64,000 nt of DNA, taken from Paenibacillus sp. PCH8. GTDB taxonomy: Bacteria > Bacillota > Bacilli > Paenibacillales > Paenibacillaceae. The translations under genes and the position numbers were made by a program. The notes beneath the pieces are model-generated. The model did no database searches. It was not told the DNA's origin and saw nothing but the letters and a program-made list of their open reading frames with translations. Below are positions 45,292-55,032 of this stretch, piece by piece (the stretch's first letter is position 1; each line of letters starts with the position of its first letter). The stretch covers positions 164,770 to 228,769 of the forward strand of contig NZ_PKQK01000007.1 of the NCBI RefSeq assembly GCF_002968835.1. Direction: 5' to 3'.

Positions 45292-46431
45292 TTATTCGAG
45301 GAAATCCTTGAGTCGTTTACTGCGACTCGGGTGGCGCAATTTCCGAAGAGCTTTGGCTTCGATCTGACGAATACGCTCACGCGTAACACCAAATACCTTA
45401 CCCACTTCTTCCAGCGTTCTTGTCCGTCCATCGTCGAGACCGAAACGTAGACGAAGAACATTCTCTTCACGCTCAGTCAATGTATCCAGTACATCTTCGA
45501 GCTGTTCTTTCAGTAACTCATATGCAGCAGCATCCGCTGGAGCCAGTGCTTCCTGATCCTCAATGAAGTCACCCAGATGAGAATCGTCCTCTTCACCAAT
45601 TGGTGTTTCCAGAGAAACCGGTTCCTGTGCAATCTTCGTAATTTCACGAACTTTCTCCACACTCAGATCCATCTCCGCAGCGATTTCTTCTGGAGTTGGT
45701 TCACGCCCAAGTTCCTGCAACAGCTGACGGGATACCCGGATCAGCTTATTAATCGTCTCGACCATGTGCACGGGAATACGAATGGTACGTGCTTGGTCAG
45801 CAATCGCACGAGTGATCGCCTGACGAATCCACCATGTCGCATACGTACTGAACTTGTATCCTTTTTTGTGGTCGAACTTCTCAACCGCTTTGATTAGACC
45901 CATATTACCTTCCTGAATCAAATCAAGGAACAACATTCCACGTCCAACATAACGCTTGGCGATACTGACAACGAGCCGAAGGTTCGCTTCAGCCAGACGG
46001 CGTTTGGCTTCTTCATCCCCGTTTTCAATCCGTTTAGCCAGTTGTACTTCATCATCTGCTGACAACAAGGGTACACGACCAATTTCTTTGAGATACATAC
46101 GAACAGGGTCATTGATTTTGATTCCAGGAGGCAAGCTCAGATCATCATCAAAGCGGAACTCTTCGTCTCCCTCTCTGGTGTTGTTCTCGGAATCTTCACT
46201 AGGACGAAGTGTAACCTCTTCATCATTTTCATTCACAACATCAATACCCAGATCGCTCAGTTGCTCGTAGAACTCATCCATTTGCTCTGCATCCTGCTCA
46301 AACGGAGAGAGTTTCTCTATAATTTCTTTGTAATTCAGCGAAGCTCTTTTCTTACCTGCTTCAATCAATTGATCTTTAACCTGATCCAGTGTCAATTCTG
46401 TTTCTAGTTCAGTATGCTGATCATTCGCCAT
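45292..46431 (-). CDS. sigA: RNA polymerase primary sigma factor SigA (RpoD)
   Basis: SigA is the housekeeping sigma factor. The 379-residue protein has region 1.1 at the N-terminus, an acidic stretch, region 1.2 (DPVRMYLKEIGRVPLLS), region 2 (LRLVVSIAKRYVGRGMLFLDLIQEGN and GYKFSTYATWWIRQAI), region 3 and region 4.2 (TLEEVGKVFGVTRERIRQIE). A strong GGGAGGAGGGAG ribosome site precedes ATG 46431. It follows dnaG, the classic macromolecular synthesis operon order. Confidence 0.98.
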   Translation of the reverse strand: MANDQHTELETELTLDQVKDQLIEAGKKRASLNYKEIIEKLSPFEQDAEQMDEFYEQLSDLGIDVVNENDEEVTLRPSEDSENNTREGDEEFRFDDDLSLPPGIKINDPVRMYLKEIGRVPLLSADDEVQLAKRIENGDEEAKRRLAEANLRLVVSIAKRYVGRGMLFLDLIQEGNMGLIKAVEKFDHKKGYKFSTYATWWIRQAITRAIADQARTIRIPVHMVETINKLIRVSRQLLQELGREPTPEEIAAEMDLSVEKVREITKIAQEPVSLETPIGEEDDSHLGDFIEDQEALAPADAAAYELLKEQLEDVLDTLTEREENVLRLRFGLDDGRTRTLEEVGKVFGVTRERIRQIEAKALRKLRHPSRSKRLKDFLE

Positions 46432-46474
46432 AATTCGACTCCCTCCTCCCTAGAAACATCCAATAATAAGACGT

Positions 46475-48294
46475 TCACTGTCTCTCTAGGGCAATCATTT
46501 CAGTTGCAATCTGTGCCGCGCGTACAGAATCACCTGCCCGCTCTGCAGCAATCATTTCTTCTTTTTTCATTTCGTACTGTTTCTTACGCGGATACTTCAG
46601 CACTTCTCTGATGCAATCGTCGAGCATTTGAATACTCCATTCACCTGGACCATCCATCATCGAGATTGAACTGACCGTCTTTTCCAGGCGATCGTCATGC
46701 AGTGAAGACATAAAACGACTTGTATCCGACGGTTTGCCTTGCGCATAGTAGGCATATAGATAAGCAGCAATAGCTGCATGATCATCCAAGTTAAAAGCTT
46801 CACCAAGATGCTGATTCACGTACTGGGCAGCCTCATCATCCTGTAACATCCAGGCGATCAGTTTACGTTCAGCAGCGTGGTAAGCTGGCAACAGATTCGG
46901 TGTAGGCACCTGCCTATTTTGTTGCCTACCATTATTCCACCTTCTCGGGTTATTATCCCCATACTGGAGGTTATTTTTCATCGCCTCCCGTTCTTCATTG
47001 CACTCCTGCTTCAATGTTTCGTAAGATACGTCCACTTCTGCAGCTAGTTCACGAAGATACACTTCCCGTTCTGTCGGAGAAGGTAAGGGGGCAATCAATT
47101 TCACTGCTTCCTTTGAATAGGCGATTTGTCCGCCACCCTCTAGCAGTATATGGTTTTTTTTTAGGTTTATAAGTTTAAATTTTGTAGTTGTCACGGCACC
47201 ATCCACAATCTGGTTTTGGAACCGTTCACCACCATGCTTTCGGATAAAATCATCCGGGTCAAGTCCCTCAGGAATGAGAGCAACTTTGACCTGTAACCCG
47301 GCTTCCTCAAGAATGGGAAAGTTTTTGAGTGCTGCAGCCTGTCCTGCTCGGTCGCCATCATAGCATAATATGACTTCGTCACACATCCCTTTGAGCATCA
47401 GTGCCTGATTCTCGGTTAGGGCAGTACCCATTGCAGCTACACCATTCTGGATATCCTGATCCCATGCGGAGATGACATCACCATATCCCTCGAACAAAAT
47501 GGCTTGTCTTTGTTTGCGAATTGCATTTTTGGCATGATGCAGATTATAGAGAACACGGCTTTTGTTAAATAACCGGGTTTCCGGTGAATTTAGATACTTA
47601 GGTTGCCCGTCTCCCAATATACGTCCTGCAAATGCAATGGGCTTACCACTCCTGCCATTAATCGGGAACATAATCCTGTCACGGAATCGGTCCACATATC
47701 CCTGGCCCTCATTTCGGGGTGACAGAAGCCCACCCTTTTCCATCTCTTCGAGCGGATAGTTACGTTTCTCAAGAAATTGCACTAATGTGTCCCAACGATT
47801 TGGTGCAAACCCGATCTGAAACTGATCGATCAGCTTGTCGCCAAAACCTCGTGAGCGTAAATATTCCATGGCTGACTTGCCATGCTCTGTATTTTTCAAC
47901 AAAAAATGATACAGCTTCGCGGTAAGCTCATAGGCCTCCAACAGACGTTCCGTCTCCGGATTCACATGAGCAGATTCACGACCTTGCCAGTCACCCATAG
48001 AGATATGACTTTCTTCCGCCATTGTCTTAACAGCCTCGGGAAAGGATAACCCTTCGATTTCCATCCTGAATTTGATGGCATTTCCACCCGTGCCGCAACC
48101 GTAGCAGTAGAAAATTTGTTTCTCAGGTGTAACGGTGAACGAAGGCGTCTTCTCGGAATGAAAAGGACAGAGACCCTTCATATACTTCCCTGTTTGGTCA
48201 GATGCACAAATCTGCTCACCGTATCGACGATATCATGCTGCTGTAATACCGATTCAATAATACTTTCGGGTATACCGCCTTGTCCGCTACTCAT
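46475..48294 (-). CDS. dnaG: DNA primase DnaG, apparent frameshift at codon about 37
   Basis: DnaG makes RNA primers at the replication fork. The uninterrupted frame 46475-48181 lacks the N-terminus. ATG 48294, after GAAGGTGG, opens MSSGQGGIPESIIESVLQQHD through FVHLTKQG, then meets a stop because one base (G or A) is missing in CAGGGAAG (top strand 48184-48191). Adding it gives LTKQGKYMKGLCPFH and exactly 607 codons (606 aa). The zinc motif (CPFH ... FYCYGC), the TOPRIM motifs (LFEGYGDVISAW, CYDGDRAGQAA) and the C-terminal helicase-binding domain are complete. dnaG is essential, so a sequence error is likely. Confidence 0.9.
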
Positions 48295-48340
48295 CTTGTG
48301 CCACCTTCATCTCTTAACACGTAAATATAATTCGATAAAC

Positions 48341-48828
48341 TTACACATTCTCCTGCAAATCTTTTAAAAGTTTTGTCAGTTTATGTTGAAAAAATTCACG
48401 ATCCTGCTCTGTGAAAGGCTTTGGGCCTTTCCCGTAATGGCCTCTTTTTCGTGCTTTGGCTGCAGTATGACGAGAATCCAACATGAAATCAATGTCACGA
48501 TCGTTATACTCACGACCACGAAAGGATAAAACATAACAACGTTTGCCGAGCGCAAGTGCCGCAAGTCCATAGTCCTGAGTGATAACCACATCGTATGGCT
48601 TAATATGATTGGCAATATACAAGTCTGCGCTCTGATCACTGCGATCCACTTGCACGGTACGCACCCCTTCTCCCCTTGAAGCAAATGATCAAATGAAGAG
48701 ACTAAAAGTACAGGGATGTTGAAAAGGCGAGCGGTTTGCGCAATCTCGGTTTTGACCGGGCAAGCATCACCATCCACCACAATATGGCATATATTTAACT
48801 CACTCAAACCCAGACCACCCGGTTTCAT
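48341..48828 (-). CDS. yqxD: DUF188 (YaiI/YqxD) family protein, apparent frameshift
   Basis: This conserved protein has a PIN-like fold of unknown activity. The N-terminal half (HIVVDGDACPVKTEIAQ, PVLLVSSFDH) is in one frame and the C-terminal half (RTVQVDRSDQSADLYIANH, DVVITQDYGLAALAL, ARKRGHYGKGPKPFT) in another. The frames meet at AAGGGGTGCG (top-strand C's 48664-48667). A fifth G would join them as GEKGVRTVQV and give 163 codons. ATG 48828 and a nearby TTG are both possible starts, and neither has a strong ribosome site. It lies upstream of dnaG as in B. subtilis. Confidence 0.82.
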
Positions 48829-48903
48829 AAAATAGCTGCATACTGTAATATACGACCCCGGCCAGGCAAAATCCTTCTGCCCAGACAATGGAAATCAAAG
48901 GCT

Positions 48904-48953
48904 AATATACGGAGCGGTTGTTAAAAATACATTTCACAACCCGTTCCGTATAT
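48904..48953. repeat. long imperfect inverted repeat downstream of glyS
   Basis: AATATACGGAGCGGTTGT and ACAACCCGTTCCGTATATT pair with one mismatch around 14 nt. It lies about 85 nt after glyS but has no T-run, so terminator function is uncertain. Confidence 0.5.
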
Positions 48954-49036
48954 TTATACCCTCATATATCCTTCTTTAATACTGAATTTCAGCTTTGCCT
49001 CAAGTCTGTGGAACAGGACTCATGAAATACTCCCCA

Positions 49037-51112
49037 TTACCAAACCAACTTGGAAAAATCAGCAAATGCTTTCAAGTCACGATCAATGGCTGCAAGCAAG
49101 GCAAGACGGTTGGCACGAACAGCTTCATCTTCAGCCATAACCATGACCGAATCGAAGAATGAGGTAACATCGTCCCTCCATGCAGATGCAATAGCCAACG
49201 CTTCAGCAGCATCGTGCTGAGTCAATGCCTGACGATACTCTGCATTCGTTCTGCTCCATGACTCGTGTAACTGGCGTTCTCCATCTTCTGTGAACAGTTC
49301 CGGATGCACGGAAGCATTGGATGCTTTAGCAGCCAAATTACCCACACGGTTGAATGATTCAACCGTCGTTTTGAATGCATCCCCTGTCAGAACAGCCGCC
49401 ATTAACGCTTCACCTTTTGGAACAACAGCGCTGATATCATCGAATCCGGAAGAAATCACTGCATCTACTACGTCATAGCGCACCGTCTCGGACAACAATT
49501 TCTTCACACGAAGACCGAAGAAGTCCTGCAGATCTTTACGAACCTCTTCATCTGCACGTTTCAACAGGTTCATCTGTGCATGCACTCGTAGAGCCACTCC
49601 GAACACGTCTGACAAAGTCAGCGGAAGCTTATGATCCAGCAAAATCTGTACAATACCTGCAGCCTGGCGGCGCAGAGCATACGGATCTTGAGAACCCGTT
49701 GGAATGATGTTAATGGAGAAGCATCCCACGATCGTATCCATTTTGTCCGCAGCACTTACAATGGCACCGATCAGAGAAGCTGGAGATTGATCCCCGGCGA
49801 AACGCGGCTGATAGTGTTCAAATACGGCTTTGGCCACTTCTTCTTTTTCGCCAGCTTTACGAGCGTAATCCTCACCCATCACACCTTGCAGTTCAGGGAA
49901 TTCCCCCACCATAAGCGTCACCAGATCGAATTTGCAGATATCTGCCGAACGACTAACCGACTCAGCAACATCCGTGGAAACATGTAGCTTAGCGGCCAAT
50001 CCATCGACGATCTTGCGAATACGACGCACTTTATCTCCAACCGTACCCAGCTCTTCCTGGAAGACGATGCTTTCCAGCTTCGACAATGCGTCCTTAATCT
50101 GCAACTTCTGGTCTTCCTCGTAGAAGAACTTGGCATCGGACAGACGTGCACGCAGTACTTTTTCATTCCCTTTTGCGATGACATCCAGAGAATCACGTCC
50201 TCCATTACGCACCGTCACGAAGTATGGCAACAACTGCCCTTCACTGTCCAATACAGGGAAATAACGCTGATGCTCACGCATGGAAGTAATCAATACTTCT
50301 TGTGGGATATTCAAAAATGAAGAATCGAACGTTCCGAACAATACCGTGGGTGTTTCCACCAGGAACAAAACTTCTTCAAGCAAATCTTCCTTAATCGCGA
50401 TATCCCAATTTTTCTCTGCAGCCAGTGCCTGAATCTGGGATACAATCATGTGTTCACGTTCTTCGATATTTACAATAACATGTTCGGAGCGCAGCACTTC
50501 CACATAAGAAACCGGATTGGAAATTACAGCCTCATTTCCGAGAAAACGATGTCCGCGAGTCACATTACCAGATTTCACGCCTGTCACTTCAAGCTCGATG
50601 ACATCACTGCCAAGCATAGCCACGATCCAGCGGATAGGACGTACAAACTTGAAATCATAGGAAGCCCAACGCATGAATTTCGGGAATGTCATGGCATGAA
50701 GCACAGACAGAAGTCCTTCACCGATTACAGATGCGGTTTCCACACCTTTACTGCTCTTCGAAGCATAGATGTACTCGACACCATTCAGTTCCTTGAACGT
50801 AAACTGGTCCGGTTCAACGCCTTGACTGCGGGCAAACCCCAGTGCAGCTTTGCTCCAATTCCCACTGTCGTCCTGTGCAATTTTACGTGAAGGACCTTTC
50901 ACTTCTTCCTCAATATCTTCTTGTTTGTCAGCAACATTCTGAATCACAACAGCCAGTCGGCGAGGTGTGGCATACGCATTCACTTCCCCATAAGCAATAC
51001 GAGATGCATCAAGCCATTTCACGACACGTTCTTGCAGTTGCGCAATCGCTGCACGCATGAAGCGCGCAGGTACTTCTTCCAGCCCAATTTCAAACAACAG
51101 ATCCTTAGACAT
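49037..51112 (-). CDS. glyS: glycyl-tRNA synthetase beta subunit
   Basis: GlyS is the large subunit of the alpha2-beta2 bacterial glycyl-tRNA synthetase, which binds tRNA. The 691-residue protein begins DLLFEIGLEEVPARFMRAA and has MTFPKFMRW, RPIRWIVAML, TVRNGG and GSQDPYALRRQAAGI, with a C-terminal anticodon-binding domain. Its start overlaps the end of glyQ by 8 nt, giving coupled synthesis of the two subunits under one T-box. Confidence 0.96.
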   Translation of the reverse strand: MSKDLLFEIGLEEVPARFMRAAIAQLQERVVKWLDASRIAYGEVNAYATPRRLAVVIQNVADKQEDIEEEVKGPSRKIAQDDSGNWSKAALGFARSQGVEPDQFTFKELNGVEYIYASKSSKGVETASVIGEGLLSVLHAMTFPKFMRWASYDFKFVRPIRWIVAMLGSDVIELEVTGVKSGNVTRGHRFLGNEAVISNPVSYVEVLRSEHVIVNIEEREHMIVSQIQALAAEKNWDIAIKEDLLEEVLFLVETPTVLFGTFDSSFLNIPQEVLITSMREHQRYFPVLDSEGQLLPYFVTVRNGGRDSLDVIAKGNEKVLRARLSDAKFFYEEDQKLQIKDALSKLESIVFQEELGTVGDKVRRIRKIVDGLAAKLHVSTDVAESVSRSADICKFDLVTLMVGEFPELQGVMGEDYARKAGEKEEVAKAVFEHYQPRFAGDQSPASLIGAIVSAADKMDTIVGCFSINIIPTGSQDPYALRRQAAGIVQILLDHKLPLTLSDVFGVALRVHAQMNLLKRADEEVRKDLQDFFGLRVKKLLSETVRYDVVDAVISSGFDDISAVVPKGEALMAAVLTGDAFKTTVESFNRVGNLAAKASNASVHPELFTEDGERQLHESWSRTNAEYRQALTQHDAAEALAIASAWRDDVTSFFDSVMVMAEDEAVRANRLALLAAIDRDLKAFADFSKLVW

Positions 51113-51992
51113 GCTCGGTTCCCCCTTTCTTGATCAGCGGGAAGCCTAGCTTCTCACGCTCTTCCATATATGTTGCAGCGACTTGGCGAGCCAGATTACG
51201 AACACGCGTGATGTAGCCGGTACGTTCCGTTACACTGATAGCTCCGCGAGCATCCAGCAGGTTGAACGTATGGGAACATTTGAGTACATAGTCATATGCC
51301 GGGAATACCAAATGCTGTGCCATTGCTTTGTTCGCTTCTTCTTCATGCATGTTGAAGAGAGTGAATAGCATTTTAACATCGGATACTTCAAACGTATATT
51401 TTGAGTGTTCAAATTCCGGCTGACGGAACACATCACCATAAGTGATACCTTCCACCCACTCCAAATCAAACACATTCTCTTTTTCCTGGATGTAAGAAGC
51501 AAGACGCTCCATACCATACGTAATCTCAACAGCTACCGGATTCGTTTCGATCCCACCAACCTGTTGGAAATACGTAAATTGTGTGATTTCCATTCCGTCC
51601 AACCATACTTCCCAACCTAGACCTGCACAGCCAAGGGAAGGATTTTCCCAGTTGTCCTCAACAAACCGAATGTCATGTTTGAGCGGATCAATGCCCAGAC
51701 GTTCCAGACTTTCCAAGTAGATCTCCTGAATATTGTCCGGAGAAGGTTTGATAATAACCTGGAACTGATGATGCTGGTACAGCCGGTTTGGGTTCTCCCC
51801 ATAACGTCCGTCTGAAGGTCGACGGGAAGGCTCAACATAGGCCACTTTCCAAGGTTCTGGTCCAAGCGAACGTAAAAAGGTCATCGGGTTCATCGTACCT
51901 GCCCCTTTTTCCGTATCGTATGGCTGGACAATTATACAGTTATGCTCAGCCCAGAATTGTTGCAGCGTCAGAATCATCTGCTGAAAATTCAT
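51105..51992 (-). CDS. glyQ: glycyl-tRNA synthetase alpha subunit
   Basis: GlyQ carries the catalytic site for glycine activation. The 295-residue protein starts MNFQQMILTLQQFWAEHNC and has EKGAGTMNPMTFLRSLGPEPW, EPSRRPSDGRYGENPNR, WENPSLGCAGLGWEVW and CSHTFNLLDARGAISVTER. The open frame extends to 52253 through the leader RNA, which is not coding. ATG 51992 (or 51998) follows AAAAGGAGC. The upstream glycyl T-box controls it. Confidence 0.96.
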   Translation of the reverse strand: MNFQQMILTLQQFWAEHNCIIVQPYDTEKGAGTMNPMTFLRSLGPEPWKVAYVEPSRRPSDGRYGENPNRLYQHHQFQVIIKPSPDNIQEIYLESLERLGIDPLKHDIRFVEDNWENPSLGCAGLGWEVWLDGMEITQFTYFQQVGGIETNPVAVEITYGMERLASYIQEKENVFDLEWVEGITYGDVFRQPEFEHSKYTFEVSDVKMLFTLFNMHEEEANKAMAQHLVFPAYDYVLKCSHTFNLLDARGAISVTERTGYITRVRNLARQVAATYMEEREKLGFPLIKKGGTEHV

Positions 51993-52044
51993 AATCATGC
52001 TCCTTTTCAATGGTTTGTTAGCAAGCTTAGAACGGGTGAAGACA

Positions 52045-52345
52045 ACAATAAATAGCCCCCGTCCTACGCCTGTTGTACAGACGTAGGGACGAGAGCTATT
52101 CCCGCGGTTCCACCCTACTTGGCTTGAATCAAACAGGCTACCCTGTCTGTTCAGGCCCACTTTTCCGTGTCCATTCATGCTCCCGAGTGCCGTTTCAAAG
52201 ACCGATTCAGCCAGGCTCCCACCATCCCCGGCTCGCTCATTCATAATGAACAACCATCGTACAAAGGATTGTTCTCCATAAATGCAATAAATTCAGTCTT
52301 TTACTTTCTCGTTCAATGCATGTCTCCTAAAGAGAAATTATATTT
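52045..52345 (-). promoter_or_regulatory. T-box leader of glyQS
   Basis: The minus strand has the T-box sequence AGGGTGGAACCGCGG (52116-52102), which pairs with the acceptor end of uncharged tRNA. Downstream is a terminator hairpin (52100-52051: AATAGCTCTCGTCCCTACG with CGTAGGACGGGGGCTATT), and upstream about 200 nt form stem I. The operon it precedes indicates tRNA-Gly. I did not fix the specifier codon. Confidence 0.92.
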
Positions 52346-52346
52346 C

Positions 52347-52375
52347 ATATTATATAAAAACCAGTATGAAGTCAA
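52347..52375 (-). promoter_or_regulatory. sigma-A promoter of the glyQS T-box operon
   Basis: TTGACT (52375-52370) and TAATAT (52352-52347) lie 17 nt apart on the minus strand, just upstream of the T-box leader. Confidence 0.7.
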
Positions 52376-52403
52376 GATATATTTCACTCACACATATAAC
52401 GCC

Positions 52404-53156
52404 TTAAATCCCGTACTTCTCCATCTGATCGATGAAAGAACGGGATTTAAGATTCAGACCCAGTTGATGATCCATAAAGGCTCGCATCACCTTTTTGATC
52501 TCATCACGGGTAAACTCACTCACGGATATATTCCCCAAGCGTTGCAGGTCCAACTGCGTAAACAAACGCAATAACTTCAGAGCCTTTGGACTGACTGACA
52601 TCGCTGGAGGATCATAATGTTTGCATGCACGACACAGGACGCCACCTAGTCTGGGACTAATAAACAATTGCTCATCCGGTCGCTCGTGGTTACAGGAGAT
52701 GCACTCATCCAACTGCGGACCATAACCGGATGCCTGTAAAATTTTCATCTCGTACAGACTCGTAATGACAACGGGGTCTTTCTCTTCCTTCAACGCCTGC
52801 AAACACGCCTTTAGCTGTTTGAACCAAAATGTACCTGTCTCTTCATCCTGAAGCACTCGATCCAATAGTTCACACGCATATGAGGCATAAGAGGCCTTGA
52901 CCAGATCTTCACGCAACTCATGATATGATTCAACAATTTCTCCAGCATTAAGTGTGCCCAGACCCGTATTGCGAAAATAAACATATTGACCAAACGTAAA
53001 CGGCTGCACCAGTGCAGCATGTCGGCTCTTGGGCTTTTTGGCACCGCGGACGAGTACCCCTACTTTCCCGCCACTTTCGGTGCAAAGCGTAATGATTTTG
53101 TTCCCTTCGCCGTAGTCCATGCTGCGGATGACAATCCCTTCCACCCTGTATAGCAT
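52404..53156 (-). CDS. recO: DNA repair protein RecO
   Basis: RecO loads RecA on SSB-coated DNA with RecR in recombination repair. The 250-residue protein starts MLYRVEGIVIRSMDYGEGNKIITL (OB fold), has ARGAKKPKSRHAALVQPF-like sequence (here VRGAKKPKSRHAALVQPF) and a zinc site of four cysteines (CISCNH and CRACKH), then a helical C-terminus. It lies between yqzL and the glyQS T-box. Confidence 0.94.
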   Translation of the reverse strand: MLYRVEGIVIRSMDYGEGNKIITLCTESGGKVGVLVRGAKKPKSRHAALVQPFTFGQYVYFRNTGLGTLNAGEIVESYHELREDLVKASYASYACELLDRVLQDEETGTFWFKQLKACLQALKEEKDPVVITSLYEMKILQASGYGPQLDECISCNHERPDEQLFISPRLGGVLCRACKHYDPPAMSVSPKALKLLRLFTQLDLQRLGNISVSEFTRDEIKKVMRAFMDHQLGLNLKSRSFIDQMEKYGI

Positions 53157-53189
53157 GCCTCGTCACCTAACCATTCCCGAATCAGCCAC

Positions 53190-53330
53190 TTATCCTTCGA
53201 CTTCTTCATCTTCAATCACTTCGCTTGCATTATCCGACTCCTGTCCTAACGAGTTACACGCCTCGGTATATAACAAATAGGACTCCACATCCCCCGTCAT
53301 CGCAAAAACCTTCCACGAAAAATCTCGCAT
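53190..53330 (-). CDS. YqzL-family small protein
   Basis: This 46-residue protein, MRDFSWKVFAMTGDVESYLLY followed by an acidic tail, matches the YqzL family (DFTWKxFxxTGxVxxYLL). ATG 53330 follows AGAGGATG; the open frame upstream to 53393 is not family-like. In Bacillus this small gene also lies between era and recO. The function is unknown. Confidence 0.8.
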   Translation of the reverse strand: MRDFSWKVFAMTGDVESYLLYTEACNSLGQESDNASEVIEDEEVEG

Positions 53331-53434
53331 CGGAATTTCATCCTCTCTTCGGAAATGACGTCTGCATCTACCAAATAGGATGGAGTCTTGCAAGGTAAAC
53401 TATGTGTTGCAATTACTGGATACAGCTTCGATTA

Positions 53435-54334
53435 TTAGTCACGACCAAAGCCAAGATCGCGCAGAACCCGGTCCTGATTTCTCCAGTCTTTTTTCACTTT
53501 AACCCACAGATCCATGAAGATTTTGGAGCCGAGCAGGTTTTGAATGTCGTGTCGGGCGCGTTTACCCACTTCTTTGAGAAGGGCACCCTGCTTCCCGATA
53601 ATAATCCCTTTTTGCGAATCCCGTTCCACAAAGATGACGGCTGAGATATACACGACACCGTTATCCTGTACTTTCATATCCTCAATGGTTACGGCAATAG
53701 AGTGTGGCACTTCTTCACGAGTCATCTGCAGAATTTTCTCACGGATCAACTCTGCACATACAAACTGCTCTGGGTGGTCAGTAATTTGGTCATCAGGATA
53801 GTACTGTGGGCCTTCCGGCAGATACTTACCGAGCTGTTCCAGTAATGTGCTGACATTACTGCCATGCTTGGCAGACACAGGGACAATTTCAGCGAAATCG
53901 TGCAATTTGCGATACTCTTCAATAAGTGGTAATAGAGCTTCAGGCTCAATTTTGTCAATTTTGTTCATGACGAGAATGACAGGCGTACGGATATTTTTCA
54001 GCTGTTCCGCAATATAGCGGTCACCACCGCCCATACCTTCGGAAGCATCAATCAAGAATAAGGCTGCCTCCACTTCACTCAGTGTATTCAAAGCGGTCTG
54101 GTTCATATAATCGCCTAATTTGGACTGACGTTTATGAATCCCTGGTGTATCCAGAAAAACGATCTGTTGATTGTCCGATGTATATACACCGTGAATTTTA
54201 TTACGGGTTGTTTGCGGCTTGTCCGACATAATTGCAATTTTCTGTCCAATGACTTGATTCATCAGAGTGGATTTACCAACGTTTGGACGTCCGATAATGG
54301 CTACAAAACCGGATTTGAATTTTTGTTTTTTCAT
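53435..54334 (-). CDS. era: ribosome-assembly GTPase Era
   Basis: Era is an essential GTPase that binds 16S rRNA near its 3' end during 30S assembly. The 299-residue protein has GRPNVGKSTLMN, the TTRN switch, DTPGIHK, NKIDKI, and a C-terminal KH domain (GIIIGKQGALLKEVGKRARHDIQ). It lies between cdd and yqzL-recO, the usual order. Confidence 0.97.
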   Translation of the reverse strand: MKKQKFKSGFVAIIGRPNVGKSTLMNQVIGQKIAIMSDKPQTTRNKIHGVYTSDNQQIVFLDTPGIHKRQSKLGDYMNQTALNTLSEVEAALFLIDASEGMGGGDRYIAEQLKNIRTPVILVMNKIDKIEPEALLPLIEEYRKLHDFAEIVPVSAKHGSNVSTLLEQLGKYLPEGPQYYPDDQITDHPEQFVCAELIREKILQMTREEVPHSIAVTIEDMKVQDNGVVYISAVIFVERDSQKGIIIGKQGALLKEVGKRARHDIQNLLGSKIFMDLWVKVKKDWRNQDRVLRDLGFGRD

Positions 54335-54373
54335 ATGTTCCTCCTCAGGCGCCTAGGCCTGGAATGTATTGGT

Positions 54374-54790
54374 TTATTTTTTGGCGGAATTCAGATCAGA
54401 AGGTCCAAATGCCCATGGTAAAAGTTCGGCAACAGTAGTCTCTTGCAGATCACCTTTCATGTTCCCCAAGATGACTTTCATATCGGGTTCACACAGTTCG
54501 TACATGACTTGACGACATACACCACACGGGGCAATCGGACCATCCGTATCTCCTACAATGGCAATGGCCTTGAAACTGCGAGGCTGCTGTCCTCCTGCAA
54601 TAGCACTGAACATGGCTGTACGCTCAGCACAGTTGCCTGGTGTATACGCAGCATTCTCGATGTTACAACCATGATGCACATGTCCTTCACTGTCAAGCAA
54701 AGCTGCACCTACACCAAAATGGGAATACGGCGTGTACGCTTTCGTACGTGCCTTAATCGCTTCCTGCATCAACAAACTATTATCCATCAT
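54374..54790 (-). CDS. cdd: cytidine deaminase
   Basis: Cdd deaminates cytidine and deoxycytidine to uridine in pyrimidine salvage. The 138-residue protein has YTPYSHFGVGAALL, the zinc and catalytic motif NAAYTPGNCAERTA (Cys and Glu) and PCGVCRQ (two Cys ligands). ATG 54790 follows AAGGGAGAG; ATG 54787 is adjacent. The open frame to 54823 lacks a ribosome site. It is upstream of era. Confidence 0.94.
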   Translation of the reverse strand: MMDNSLLMQEAIKARTKAYTPYSHFGVGAALLDSEGHVHHGCNIENAAYTPGNCAERTAMFSAIAGGQQPRSFKAIAIVGDTDGPIAPCGVCRQVMYELCEPDMKVILGNMKGDLQETTVAELLPWAFGPSDLNSAKK

Positions 54791-54872
54791 TATTCTCTCC
54801 CTTAGGGTGCAATATAAAATCAAACTAGTGCATTAACACTGGACACTCCGCTGTCAGAACAACCTTCCGAGC

Positions 54873-54930
54873 GCTGTTATCCCCAGATTTTTTTGATCCC
54901 TTTATTAAGGGGAAATCCGGGGATAAAGGC
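54873..54930. repeat. structured intergenic hairpin repeat, copy B
   Basis: This second copy of the element at 27615-27673 has TTATCCCC/GGGGATAA outer arms, the identical internal AGATTTTTTTGATCC and AAATCC, and an apical stem CCCTT/AAGGG around TATT. The apical pair differs from copy A by a compensated change. It lies in the 242-nt dgkA-cdd gap, which otherwise holds no gene. Confidence 0.8.
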
Positions 54931-55032
54931 GCACACTCCGTTTCTTCAAGTTTCTTCTGACCTCTCCGTTATCGTGTTTGCATCAAGTCACTTTATATTA
55001 GTGTGTAGTATTAAAATCAAAACAAAACAAAA

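Noticed and set aside
51993..52253. N-terminal extension of GlyQ
   Set aside because: The extension reads through the T-box leader RNA; GlyQ homologues begin at MNFQQMIL.
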